DNA of 64,000 bases from Eopsaltria australis (GCA_034509425.1 JAVTVJ010001184.1:88058-152057), one strand, 5' to 3'. Positions 21,537-32,009 are shown, counted from the stretch's first letter. Numbers and translations: made by a program. The notes: a model not told the origin generated them from the letters alone.

Positions 21537-21907
21537 TGTTGGGAAATGGCCATTTCTGGCTGCACAGACATAAAAAATAAGTGAGCAATCCAGGCCTCAT
21601 AGACAAGACTTAGGCCTCTGCTTAAGGCTGTTCTCAAAACAGCTGTGGGAAAGGGAGACATGAGAGCTGAAAACAAGCTGCAGGTGTTCAGAGATTAGCT
21701 TGGCAGAAGAAACTGTTGATGTTATTGCCTTCTGATACCAGTTTGGTGTTTTAATTAGATTAGAGAAAGATCCCGTGTGAAACTTCTGTAAGTGAATAAT
21801 ATTTTGAGCACGTAAAGTAGTATAAGTATGTGCACTGTCTGACAATAAACGAGCTTGATTTATGATTCACATTGGATCTGCATCTTGCTTCTCTCGCCGC
21901 CACGGCA
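21537..21907 (+). repeat. ERV2 copy 1 5' LTR
   Basis: 371 bp from TGTTGGGAAATGG to CCACGGCA. Contains AATAAA (about 21844-21849). Two visible differences from the 3' LTR at 28068 (a T/G and a C/T). Confidence 0.95.
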
Positions 21908-21909
21908 AA

Positions 21910-21925
21910 TGGTGACCCCGACGTG
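21910..21925 (+). promoter_or_regulatory. ERV2 primer binding site, tRNA-Trp
   Basis: TGGTGACCCCGACGTG, two bases after the LTR, matches the first 16 bases of the tRNA-Trp primer site used by avian leukosis/sarcoma viruses; the last two bases differ. Confidence 0.88.
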
Positions 21926-22020
21926 CGCGACAGAGACGGAGTCGACGTGCGGGACCGGACCGGCGGGATCGGAAAAGCACCGGGAGCAGCGACCGGGGAG
22001 CGAAGATCTATACCCTTAGC

Positions 22021-23244
22021 GTGCCTAAGGGGAGATCCGATGGCTCGGACCTCGCAGAGAGGACCGCCGCCCGAGATCGGCTACACTGGGAGAAGCTGCG
22101 TGGCGATCGCGATCAGAGAGTGGACGCGGCGCGGAAAGACGCGGAGGGGCCGGTGCGGAGGGACGCAGAGGCCACTGCGATCAGCCTGGAGTGGTTAAAC
22201 AGCTGGACGAATATGGATACGCAGGTAGCCGTAGACTTATTAACATGCTTTTTAGAAAAGCGAAGAGTCAGCGAAGAGACCCTAAAGTAGGTGGCAGGAT
22301 TAGCTACATTGGGGATGGCAAAGGGTTGTTTCGGGGACCCTAACAGGATTTTTGACCTGTCAGAATGGCGGACGTATGGTGATCAGTTGTTTGAGGGAAT
22401 TCTAGACAGCAACAAGGTAGGCGCGACACTCGGGAAGCCCTGGAGGGAGGTAACGATCTGTTTGCAGAGGTACCAGACAGAGAAAAAGGTTGCTGCCGTG
22501 GTTTTGGGGGTGCACGGCTCGCCGCCCGATCGCGGCGCGACCCCGGAGGCGAGCGCTGCTTGTGTGGAGCAGGCGGCCGCCACGCCGTGCGCGGAGCAAT
22601 CAGCCGCTGCGCCGCCTGCGCCGCCGCAGCCGGAGGGGGGGTGCCTGCCCCTTCCTTGTGCACCGCCCGGACCGCAGGAGGAAGATCAGCCGGTTTTGCC
22701 CCTATCCCTGGGCGATTCTATGCGAGGAAGCAGTGTCCCTTCTCGGCAGGAGCAGCCGCCTGCGCGCCAGCAGCCGCTCGCGCCCCCCCCCTCGCTGGGT
22801 GGAGGTGGAGGCGGGGGCGCTGCTCCGTTTCGCGCGGGGGAAGGGAGACGCAGAATTAGCTGGGCGAAGGTAGAACAGAAAGCTTTGGAAGAGGGCGATG
22901 AAAAACTAGCTCAGGACGTTAGAACTTTAAGCCGAGGAGAAGCGGCGTTTCCAGTGCTCTTTGAGTCCCTGCAGGATGATAGGGTATCCGCGGCTATCAC
23001 AGCTGGGGTGCCGCAGTGGAGGCAAGGGGCACTGTTACGCCAGTGTGTTTTAGAAAATTGTAATCAGCAGACGCTGCCCGCAGACACCTCCATTCAGGTC
23101 ATGTTAAAAAAGATGAGCCGAGTGCCGGTGGGAATGCAGACATTTATAGCAGAAATAGTCACCGCCATGGGAGACAAAAGAGGTGAAATGATAGCCCCTG
23201 CCAGACGCAGGCCCTTAGCACAGAGGCGGGAGGGTCGCGCCTAG
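22021..23244 (+). pseudogene. gag: ERV2 copy 1 gag, broken by an in-frame stop
   Basis: Same frame as the open gag of copy 2 (38417-39730), but a TAG at 22288-22290 cuts it and about 120 bases of the linker are missing. The leading part has a matrix-like helix region (SGWLNSWTNMD-like to KRRVSEETLK), then a region matching FDLSEWRTYGDQLF, a Pro/Ala-rich linker with a poly-Gly run, and a short capsid-like C-terminal part (ALLRQCVLENCNQQT ... MSRVPVGMQ). No ATG begins the frame; the GTG at 22021 is just the first alternative codon. No zinc knuckle is seen before the stop at 23242-23244. Confidence 0.8.
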
Positions 23245-23834
23245 GCAGAGAACCTCGGTGCTTAAGGGTCCGGGAAGAGGACGGAAGGGATGGAGATAGA
23301 TGAAGGACAGCTGACAGTCCAGGACCTCTTCTAACTTATCATCTCTGTGAGAGAATTGAACGGTGATAATTCCGCTATTCGGAATCTCCTAAAATGGACT
23401 TGAGACTGTGGATTAACCCTGAGAGCGAGAGTGGCCTTTCAAATACCCGGCTGAGAGACAATTAAAAAGGGCGCTGTGAGACATGTTCAGTGATAACCGG
23501 ACAGCCGCCCCCGAGACTGTGAAAACAGCTTTGCAATCGGACTCGCTTCTACAATCCATCAGGGAAAAAGGGAGAGAAAAGTGATGAAAGTAATGTACTG
23601 GAAAAATTTCTACATGTTTAAAAGGTTAGAGAGCTCGACCCGCGAGCCTCCAACGGCGCCCCCCCCATGCCACATCCCCCAGAACTGGGGGGAGATGGCC
23701 AGAAGGAGCAAATTGCTGCCTGGGAACAGTGGCTGGACATCAGAGAACAGAGCCTCCAGCTCCTGACCATCATGGCTGACTGAATCCTTCTCGCTTTTCT
23801 GTTTATTCATCTCTATCTGAATCCGAGGAAGTTA
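23245..23834 (+). other. ERV2 copy 1 post-gag segment, unassigned
   Basis: 590 bases, also present in copy 2 (39731-40329). Short open pieces occur, for example one coding for AAWEQWLDIREQSLQLLTIM ending in TGA at about 23782, but I cannot assign them to a retroviral domain. Stop codons interrupt all frames. Confidence 0.5.
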
Positions 23835-24070
23835 CTGCTCCTCAAAGTCGTTGAGAACTTTCAGGACCTCTCCTTTTTTCTTCTTTAGCTGCAGATGCAT
23901 CTCCTTGAACACTGCTTCCAGAGTTCCAGGGAAAGGCGTCCGCCCGCCCTCCCCCCTCACAGCGGTTTCGGATTGCTCCTCGCGGCCGCTGCAGCCCGCG
24001 GCGGCTCCTGCCCTCGCCTCCACCGGCATCTCAGTGCGCCGGGGGTGAGAGGCTGGGGAGCAGGCAGCGG
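23835..24070 (-). other. Antisense coding-like block inside ERV2 copy 1, possible captured host sequence
   Basis: Minus-strand open frame of 102 codons (23832-24140). The part nearest 23840-23930 encodes a Lys/Glu-rich amphipathic helix (FKEMHLQLKKKKGEVLKVLN then DFEEQ) and ends at cagtaac, which resembles an exon/splice-donor boundary. The upstream (plus-strand right) part is GC- and CpG-rich. It lies antisense to the ERV and is unlike the AT-rich sequence around it. Copy 2 has the same block, longer and with a stop. Confidence 0.4.
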
Positions 24071-24180
24071 TGGTGACACCAAAGTCAAGCCCTGGGTGCA
24101 CTTTTAAGGGGTCGTTTTTTTTTTTTTCTGCAAGTATCAAAGACTGTTCATATTGTCTCGTATACTTGCTGCTGACTTTA

Positions 24181-24243
24181 CTGGTGGAATTTGTGTTAAC
24201 AAGAAGAAATCTGGGAAATCTAGGTTGCTACAAGACTTGCACT
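24181..24243 (+). pseudogene. pol: ERV2 copy 1 pol: reverse transcriptase fragment
   Basis: About 20 codons translate as VNKKKSGKSRLLQDL, the conserved fingers segment of retroviral RT, with Ser in place of the usual Trp. Homology ends on both sides. A longer frame follows at about 24350-24505 (LIQRGRSRIVHLTGRCQS and so on), which I could not assign. Confidence 0.6.
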
Positions 24244-26104
24244 TAGTCAGTGCAAAAAGAAAAAGGGGGAGAAAGGGAGGACGGAGAGAGTGAGAGTGCT
24301 GGAGTGACTGTTTACAAGCATCCAGCCCACAGCAACAATTCAGCAAAAACAAAGGATTGAAAACGTGGCAGAACTGATCCAGAGGGGACGCAGCAGAATT
24401 GTACACCTAACAGGCCGGTGCCAAAGCGCAGCCGAGGCCGAGCAGAATAAGGAAGTTTGGGCGAAATGTAAACTGATTAATAAGCTAGAAGAAACATTTG
24501 AATAAATAACATGTGCAAACTTGCAGACTACATATTAAGAAATGTTTAAGTTAGATTTTCCTTGAAAGACTCTTGAAAGTTAAAGTTAAGTAGTGTATCT
24601 TTTATCAAAAAAAAAAAATTATAATGTAAAAGTAAGACAAGAAGATTGCTTGTTGGAGCAAAACTGAGCAGTTTGTTTCTTATAGTGATAGTATTAGAAT
24701 AAGATTTCAAATATTTCTGTCTTGATTTTTTTCATTCTGCAAAATCCTGCATGTTTTAGAGTGGTAAGCCTTAGTAGCAGAATTTGTCAGGAAATGTATA
24801 CCTTTGTATTGTTTGTTAATTAATGATGGGAATTGTCTTGCTAGATAGAAATGAATGACTGGAATTGTAATCTGTTCTTACTGTTTTTCCTGTTTTACTT
24901 TGTTTCAATGAGTGTTTGAGTTTTATACCTACAGCTGAACTTAGAAGTACAGTGATCTTGGAGAAGATGGAGCAAAGAAAGGATGGATCTGTGTGCTTGC
25001 AGCTTGCAACACTGTTTTCAAACATATCCCAAGCGACCACCCCTGGTGTATTAGTACTTATAAATATATTGTTAAAGTTTAAATGCTATTAGGTTTGTTA
25101 AGTTCTGTTACAGTTAATTATTACAACTAGATTTTATAAGAGTTAACTACAACTATACATAGCTATGTGTGTTATAGCAAGGATTAGGTTCTGTTAAGAT
25201 TACGTACGTAAACTCATGCATATGCAGTCTTTTAATTATCATGTTCATGGTACCATGGTCTTTTTAGTCAAAAGTGTTTGGCAAAGTCTGTTATTTTACA
25301 GTCTGCACAACCTGTGTTATGTTTGTGTAACTGTCTCTATTATTTGCTCAGATTTAAGTAACCTTCTTAGTTGTTGTTTCTAACAGTTTTCTCATAAGAT
25401 CTGTGCTAGGGAAATCCCTCCAGTTAGAGCCCTGGCCCTGGCCAAGCCTTGACTCTCCCTGGTCGGACATCTACCAATGGACCCAGGTGTTTCTGCATCC
25501 AAATCGTATTTAAGTCGGGTTTGACTTAATAATTGGAATTTATATCAGCTGTATCCTTTTTGGGGTGGACTTGGAGACCCTATCCGGAAGGGCTTTCCAT
25601 GTCTTCATTGAAACAAGGCAGCTGTTGCAGTCCCTGGATGTTAGCATAGTATTCTAGACTTCAGTAAGGTATTGACCTAATTGACAGCCTTCAGAGACGA
25701 AGCAATTGAGACTAATTCACAAGATCACCTTAGAATGTTTAGCACATAGGTGTTGGAAGTATTCTTATGTCTAGTTATGTGTGTTTCTTACTGCGCTACC
25801 TCTGACAAATGGCTGGTAATGCCATAAACAAACTCATACTGATTAAAACAGAAAGGGGAATTGTAAGGTTGCAAGTATGTGTGTTAAATCACGAAAAAGA
25901 TACAGATAATAGTACACTTAAAGTACGCCTTTAAGAGACTGGTTAACAAGCTTAAGTTTTAAAGACTGGTTAGTGAAATTTGTAAAAATGGAATTGATAG
26001 TTTTAGTAATTATTAAAATCATAAGTGTATTATTGCCATGTGTAGTTAAGTATTTGATGAATAAGGTAGGAAAAAAAAGGTGTAAACCAGGCCTGGATTG
26101 CTCA
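24244..26104 (+). other. ERV2 copy 1 AT-rich interior, no gene
   Basis: 1.86 kb, nearly the same in copy 2 (40991-42871). Rich in A/T with an A12 run at 24608-24619, many gttaag-like motifs, no frame longer than about 75 codons. The last 200 bases (25918-26104) resemble the 3' untranslated region at 27640-28050 and so look like a duplicated 3' end. Confidence 0.6.
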
Positions 26105-26161
26105 AAGAAAAGAAGGGGGATATGTTGGGAAATGGCCATCTCTAAGTGAGCAATCCAGGCC
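26105..26161 (+). promoter_or_regulatory. Internal polypurine tract plus U3 stub (copy 1)
   Basis: aagaaaagaaggggga (26105-26120) followed by TGTTGGGAAATGGCCATC at 26123. This is the same polypurine tract and LTR beginning as at 28051-28085, with about 23 bases of U3 missing, and homology to U3 stops after caatccaggcc. An LTR start inside the provirus marks an old recombination. Confidence 0.85.
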
Positions 26162-26340
26162 CCTCAGATGAAAGCAAGGCCGGAGAAGCTCATGGTACCT
26201 TTCACCAAAACGCGAAGGGACTTTTTCGCCAGTTTAGGATGACAATGCGGGAAGCGGGGGGCGTTGTGGGGGCCTGCCCCGGCTGTAGCCACCATGGCCC
26301 AGGGCTGGGGCTTGCTGTGGGTCCCCGGGGCTTGGGCCCG
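26162..26340 (+). pseudogene. pol: ERV2 copy 1 pol: integrase zinc-binding N-terminus
   Basis: Translation GEAHGTFHQNAKGLFRQF ... GACPGC carries the His-X3-His and Cys-X2-Cys spacing of the integrase HHCC domain. The frame is shifted by an extra G near 26305 relative to copy 2 and is then broken by LTR_A at 26341. Nothing of the catalytic DDE core is present. Confidence 0.8.
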
Positions 26341-26694
26341 TGTGGTAGATAGGGACAGGCGGACGGAAGATCTCGCGATGTGACAGAAAGCAGAGAGCAG
26401 CATGGAATCTCCCTCCCTTCATTCCTGCATGATAAGAGATCACCCAAAGTATGCAACACCTCCTAATCCCAGTAGTTTTCCACTCCTTACTAACCCTAGC
26501 TATCCCACCATCCCCTTTCTGACGTAGTGAAGCCCCCTAGACTATTTAACCTCATGAGATAAGATAATAAAGGCCATTTGACCATCCACCACATTGGTGT
26601 CTGTGCGTCGTGGACCGAGTAGCTCGGGTGAGGCCGGGCTGCCGTGCTGTCGTTCTTGAACCAGGTCGCCTGCCTTCATAGCAAGAAGGCAACA
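26341..26694 (+). repeat. Solo LTR_A copy 5, nested in ERV2 copy 1
   Basis: 354 bp, one visible difference from copies 1-3 (tgacagaaag). Duplication ggcccg at 26335-26340 and 26695-26700. The undisturbed site is in copy 2 at about 43102-43107. Confidence 0.97.
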
Positions 26695-26701
26695 GGCCCG
26701 T

Positions 26702-27604
26702 GTGAACTCTAGCCTTTCAGTGTATAGACACACTCGTGTATGGTGCAATTATACATCCCCCAACATTTCCCATTCTACTAATCAACCCTTGAAATTACCT
26801 AGTGGCATGTTTTTCATTTGTGGAGATCGAGCCTGGCCAGGTATCCCCTCCAAAATAAAAGGGGGACCCTGTTCTCTTGGAAGGTTGACATTGCTGACCC
26901 CCAACACCTCGATGATTCTTAATAAGCTTCGACAGCACCATCTCAGGCACTTGAAATGCTTTGTACACGGCCTTGCTGCTGATTGCAAATCTAATGTCGA
27001 GTTTTGGTCGCCTGCTGCTATTATTGCAGCCTCCTTCCTTGCTCCAGGAGTGGCCTCAGCTGGGGCCTTGGCCCAATTGAACAAACTAGGTTGTTGGCTC
27101 TCCAAACAAACAAACGCTACATCTAAAGCAATTTCAGATTTGTTGCTTGATGTGGATTCGGTGAGACACGCCACGTTGCAAAATAGAGCTGCAATAGACT
27201 TTTTATTGTTGGCACAAGGACATGGGTGTGAAGAATTTGAGGGAATGTGTTGCATGAATCTCTCTGATCATTCTAATTCAATACATGCACAATTAAAAAC
27301 TTTGACTCAGCTCACCCAGCAATTGCAAGTGAGCAATGACTTAGGAATAGCTAAATGGTTGTCCTCATTGGGCATCACAGGTTGGATCCAAACCTTGTTA
27401 TTCGAAGGCCTTCGATTGTGTGTTGTTGTTATTGTGTTTATAGTAATTGTTAGAGTTGTGTATAGCTGTTTAATGAAACAAGTAACCAAAGTGACCCACA
27501 ATGTTTTGCTCGCAAAAGAGGAACAAGGAGGAATTGTTGAAAAATGGCTCCATGACCAGGGCCATGGGTCGCTAGAGGGCTTGTGCAAAGAAGACCCAGT
27601 TTAA
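26702..27604 (+). pseudogene. env: ERV2 copy 1 env, C-terminal part (alpha-type transmembrane subunit)
   Basis: 300 codons open. It covers the end of the surface subunit and the whole transmembrane subunit: internal fusion loop bracketed by two Cys, LQNRAAIDFLLLAQ segment, CX6CC (CEEFEGMCC, about 27229-27255), hydrophobic span (about 27412-27475) and cytoplasmic tail. These are hallmarks of alpharetroviral Env. The basic subunit-junction motif seen in copy 2 is altered here (HLKC), so normal cleavage is unlikely. The first codon is GTG just after LTR_A; no signal peptide or upstream SU remains. Confidence 0.88.
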
Positions 27605-28067
27605 CTGGGAAAAGACTGAAGTAGATAATAAGAGTAACATTCCCTTTAAGAAATTGATTGACTGATATAAGTTTTAAAATAGATGATAAATGAAGTTTAT
27701 AAAGATAAGATTGATAGTTTTAATAGTTATTACAATCATAAGAGTACATGTGCCATAAGTTCAGTTGAGTTTAAGTGTTGCTAAATTTAAGTGATGTTAG
27801 GTTAAAGTCTATTGATTTTAAATTCTGTTAAGCTCTCTTAAGGTTAGGTTCTGTTAAATTTAAGTTCTGCTAAATATAAGTGTTAAGTTCAAGTGAAGTT
27901 AAGTTTAAGTGATTGTAGGTAAGTGTTAAGGACTGTTAAGGTTAAGTGCTGTTAAGTTTCATTTCTGTTAAGTTTAAGTGTCAATAAGTTTATAGTGTTA
28001 AATATTTGATAAGTAATAGAAAAAGTGTAAATATGGTCTGGATTGCTCAAAGAAAAGAAGGGGGATA
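27605..28067 (+). promoter_or_regulatory. ERV2 copy 1 3' UTR with degenerate TTAAG repeats and polypurine tract
   Basis: AT-rich; between about 27755 and 27990 the motif gttaagtttaagtg and variants recur many times. Polypurine tract agaaaagaagggg at 28051-28064, then the LTR at 28068. Confidence 0.75.
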
Positions 28068-28438
28068 TGTTGGGAAATGGCCATTTCTGGCTGCACAGAC
28101 ATAAAAAATAAGTGAGCAATCCAGGCCTCATAGACAAGACTTAGGCCTCTGCTTAAGGCTGTTCTCAAAACAGCTGTGGGAAAGGGAGACATGAGAGCTG
28201 AAAACAAGCTGCAGGTGTTCAGAGATTAGCTTGGCAGAAGAAACTGTTGATGTTATTGCCTTCTGATACCAGGTTGGTGTTTTAATTAGATTAGAGAAAG
28301 ATCCTGTGTGAAACTTCTGTAAGTGAATAATATTTTGAGCACGTAAAGTAGTATAAGTATGTGCACTGTCTGACAATAAACGAGCTTGATTTATGATTCA
28401 CATTGGATCTGCATCTTGCTTCTCTCGCCGCCACGGCA
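28068..28438 (+). repeat. ERV2 copy 1 3' LTR
   Basis: 371 bp, TGTTGGG to CCACGGCA, near-identical to the 5' LTR. Followed by agcgtc duplication. Confidence 0.95.
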
Positions 28439-28580
28439 AGCGTCCTTGGAAGGGTTTAAGGAAAGACTGGACATGGCACTTAGTGCCATGGTCTAGTTGA
28501 TATGGTGGTATTCAGTTATAGGTTGGACTTGATAATCTCAGAGGTCTTTTCCAACCTAATTGATTCTGTGATTCTGTGAA
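28439..28580 (+). repeat. CR1 LINE 3' end, continuation after ERV2
   Basis: Resumes the CR1 split at 21536: ccttggaagggtttaaggaa ... cagaggtcttttccaaccta, ending gattctgtgattctgtga. The terminal repeat here is the ATTCTGTGA type. Confidence 0.9.
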
Positions 28581-31470
28581 ACCATGGAAAATCCCAATAA
28601 CACAGTGATAGCAGCAAATGGAAGGATGCTTAATAATGAAATAATAGTGCAGATGTTTACAGCATTAAACATTATCATTGTTTGCTGGAATATGGGAACA
28701 CTCCCGGTTTGCTGGGAGTTTTCCAGGCATTTAGAAAGGGATGTGTTTGCTTCAAGGAGCTTGTAAAAAAAAATGCTTTTCACCCGAACAAGAATCCCAA
28801 AGCATTAGGTGACGTGGCTGCAAATTTCCTGGGATCTTGGGATCTGTTTTGTTTGTGTGAGTTGGCAGCAGATAGAGATAGGAGTTGGATAGTGGGTCAC
28901 TGCCATGACTCCAGGTTGCACAGGACGAACACAGTGGAGTGTTTTGGGGCAAAATCCATCTATTTGCTTCATTTGCCCGGATCCATGCTCATTGCCACCA
29001 AAAAAGCCTTTTGGGGTAAAAAAATGCCATCACTATAGGAAGCATCTCTGCATCATTTTTTCCCCTCCTTACCTGCCTCTGCTGCCCAAATGATGCTACT
29101 GGCTTTGCCCACTTTTTTTTCTCAGTGGATGCCAGAATCAGGGAGGCTCTGCTGGGGTCTCATCAACCATGGCAGCTAGCAGGGCGGCCTGAGCCTACTT
29201 ATTCAAGCTCAACCCTTGTATTCTCATGTCTTTTTGACTAGACATACAGTCAACAGCTGAAGTCCACAAATTAAAGAGGCTCTGGCATATTTATACTGCG
29301 TACTGGTATCATCTCCTAAAAAAAAATATCCCGGATTACCTAAGACTCATCCTTGAGGTCTGGTCACCCCATATCATTGAAAAACCTAGTGGGATTCATT
29401 CATCAACTTCTAGCTCTCCATAAAGGTCTGTTCATTCATTGCCAAGGCAGTCAATTTTTTGTGGTTTGGGGTTTTGTTTGTTTTTTTTAATGTTCTGGCA
29501 GTTAAATAACTCTTTGTAAGCAGCAATGAGCTACTTGTTAAGTGTTCTTCACTAATGCAAGTACAAATATCAAGTGAAAAAGGCTTTTTTTCCTCCCCTG
29601 CTGCCTCCTGAAAGGGATACTTTTATGTCCAAATAAATAAAAACCTATAAGAATTTCAGTATGATCAATGTGTTGCTCCAAAATTCCCTCAACTGTTGTA
29701 AAATAAAACCCCAGAAGCCCTGAGCATCACTGGCAGGCAGTTGGCAGGGGGGAAGCAATGGGTGGTCAAGATGAGGATGGATACAGGCATACCCCCAAAT
29801 TCCTCTATCTCCTGAACATTCCCCTCCTTAATGGGTGGAGGAAATACTATCCTGGGGATGTTTCTTGACCAACTGGGGGCACCCCATTTGGGTTAGGAGA
29901 GAGGTAATTCAAACCACCCACCTTATCCCCCTTTGTTCCCTTATGTTGTGCCAGGTTTTTGCAGGATATAAAATTATTGGCAACAAAATCTTGGGACGCA
30001 CTGAAAAGGGGAGGTGGAAGGACAAACTAGGGTGTACCTTGATGAATGCTGTCCCAGGGACCACCCCCCCACTGCTGGAACTCCCATCCCCACTTTCACC
30101 CAGGAGTGAGGGTCCCTATTTTGGGACATACACAGCCAGGCCCATTTTTAGTAGCTGCCTCCAGCAACTGGAGAAGTATTTTTCTCACTGAGATAGACAT
30201 GAGGAAATTAAAAGTGTGTGGCTGGATTTTGGTTTTTTTTCTCTTAAAAGCACAGTGCAGGGCTTGAAGCACAACTTAGAGACATGAGAAAAATGCCTGC
30301 ACTGGGGAAATGGGCTTATTAATAACAAAAAAAAAGAAAACAGGGCAGCCAATGTGTCACTGCCATTGCTTATGCTGGGCAGAGGCGTTTGGGGGTCCAC
30401 AGAAAGAGCTTTGGGATGCTGGGTCACCCACTGTTCCCATTCCCATATCTGCTTCCATGCTGCAGGGGATTATTTTGGTAGCACTCACTCACTCACATAC
30501 CAAGCTTGATTTTTTTTTTAAACGCAATTACAGAGATGAATAGTTCCCAGGTCTTAACATGACTACCAAGGCTGGAAAGAATTACCTGCTGAGCAGTGCC
30601 AGGCTGCTAGGGATCCTCCATGAGGAAAGGGGCCTTTTCACATTTCTCAGCCCTCCTCCGCTTTGCTTTTTCCTGCTACATTGTATCCCTGCTGCTTGCA
30701 CAGGATAGCTATGCACAAGGAAGTAAAAAAAAAGGCTACATGAATGGATTTCTGGGTGGGTGGGGGGGGGGTTAGGCCATTTTTGTTAACAAGTGTGAGA
30801 TTTTTGGCCCCCACCATCTCTCAGTGCTTCCTACAATTTGGGGCGCCATCCAATGTCTCCATTTTCACCATCACCCAAGCTCTGCCTACAGGCAGGGAAA
30901 AGCCCTGTGAACTAGAGTAGGTGAGTCCTTGCCCCCTCTGGTCCCATGGGGTGACCTTCAATGTGGTTTTCTTAGCAGTACCTCATTTTTTCTCAGCATC
31001 TGTGTCCAGTAGATATTTATGAAAATGGATCCATTGTCTGATGAGTGAAAATAAGGATATTTAGGGTGTTTGGTCTTGGTAAATGTAGCTGGCTAGAGCA
31101 TCTCATTTCTCCTATTGCCACTGAAAGTGGTCCTAGTGATGGTTTGAGTGAGAATGACTGCACCGTGGATGCTGCTGGTGGGTCTCAAGCCACTTTTGAA
31201 GGTGGACCTAGTGATTTAGGACCCATAATTCTAACTAGAATTAGGCACTGAAATAGCACAGGAATTCCCCAAATCTGGGTCAACTTAAATGGTCCTAATA
31301 ACATTGCTTTTGGAAATGGTGGATGTGCCGTGGGCGTTGGTGTGTGCGTGAAGAATGTCATAAACACATTGGCAAGCAATGACCTGCCAGCATTGTGTCA
31401 CTTTTGGGTCATATCACCCCCTTTGCTGCTAAATTTCTCTTTTTCTTCCTTTTTTTCTCCCATTCTGTAG
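28581..31470 (+). other. Intron upstream of the SMAD7-type last exon
   Basis: Single-copy-looking sequence ending in a strong polypyrimidine tract and acceptor (ctcccattctgtag at 31457-31470). No upstream SMAD exon (MH1 part or PY-motif exon) could be found here or further left, so the donor is outside the window or unrecognised. A short G8-10 run at about 30760. Confidence 0.6.
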
Positions 31471-32009
31471 ATTCTCAAGTTCTTCAGGAGCATAGGGATC
31501 GGTCACATTGGTGTGTGGTGGCATACTGGGAAGAGAAGACACGTGTAGGTCGGCTGTACTCTGTCCAAGAGCCCTCCCTGGATATCTTCTATGATCTACC
31601 TCAGGGGAATGGTTTCTGCCTCGGACTGCTCAACTCAGACAACAAAAGACAACTGGTGCAGAAGGTCCGCAGCAAGATTGGCTATGGCATCCAGCTCACC
31701 AGGGAAGTGGATGGAGTGTGGGTGTACAACCGCAGTGGTTACCCCATCTTCATCAAGTCAGCCACACTGGACAACCCCAACTCCAGGATGTTGCTGGTTC
31801 ACAAAGTGTTTCCAGGTTTTTCCATCAAGGCTTTTGACTATGAGAAGGCATATAGCTTGCAGAGACCAAATGACCATGAGTTCATGCAGCAGCCATGGAC
31901 AGGATTTACTGTTCAGATCAGCTTTGTGAAAGGCTGGGGCCAATGCTACACTAGACAGTTCATCAGCAGTTGCCCATGCTGGTTGGAGGTTATTTTTAAT
32001 AACCGATGA
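31471..32009 (+). CDS. SMAD7: SMAD7-type inhibitory SMAD, terminal coding exon (MH2 domain)
   Basis: I-SMADs block TGF-beta/BMP signalling by binding activated type I receptors and recruiting SMURF ubiquitin ligases. The exon starts after an acceptor AG at 31470 in phase 1 and encodes about 179 residues to TGA 32007-32009. The translation opens with DSQVLQEHRDRSHWCVVAYW and covers the whole MH2 domain: VGRLYSVQEPSLDIFYDLPQ, the L3-loop region VKGWGQCYTRQFISSCPCWL, ending EVIFNNR with no SSXS phosphorylation tail, as expected for an inhibitory SMAD. It matches SMAD7 rather than SMAD6 (IFYDLPQGNGF, KAYSLQRPNDHEF). Several residues differ from what I recall as invariant in SMAD7 (see findings), so a paralogue (SMAD7B-like) or sex-chromosome gametologue is possible. 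The frame is intact. Confidence 0.93.

Larger units (their letters stand above)
21537..28438 (+). mobile_element. ERV2 copy 1, alpharetrovirus-like provirus (6.9 kb, defective)
   Basis: Bounded by two 371-bp LTRs that differ at about two positions, with the duplication agcgtc at 21531-21536 and 28439-28444. Contents: tRNA-Trp primer site, gag with a stop, an antisense host-like block, tiny RT relic, an internal polypurine tract with U3 stub, integrase N-terminal relic, solo LTR_A, env transmembrane part, polypurine tract. There is no RT core, RNase H or integrase core. The near-identical LTRs imply recent insertion, so a helper must have supplied polymerase. Confidence 0.94.

Noticed and set aside
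26782..27255. 157-codon minus-strand ORF (and 43189-43662)
   Set aside because: Antisense shadow of the conserved env transmembrane frame, hence present in both copies.
28581..31470. Upstream SMAD exons
   Set aside because: Looked for the PY-motif and linker coding sequence and short exons with AG/GT borders; none matched.
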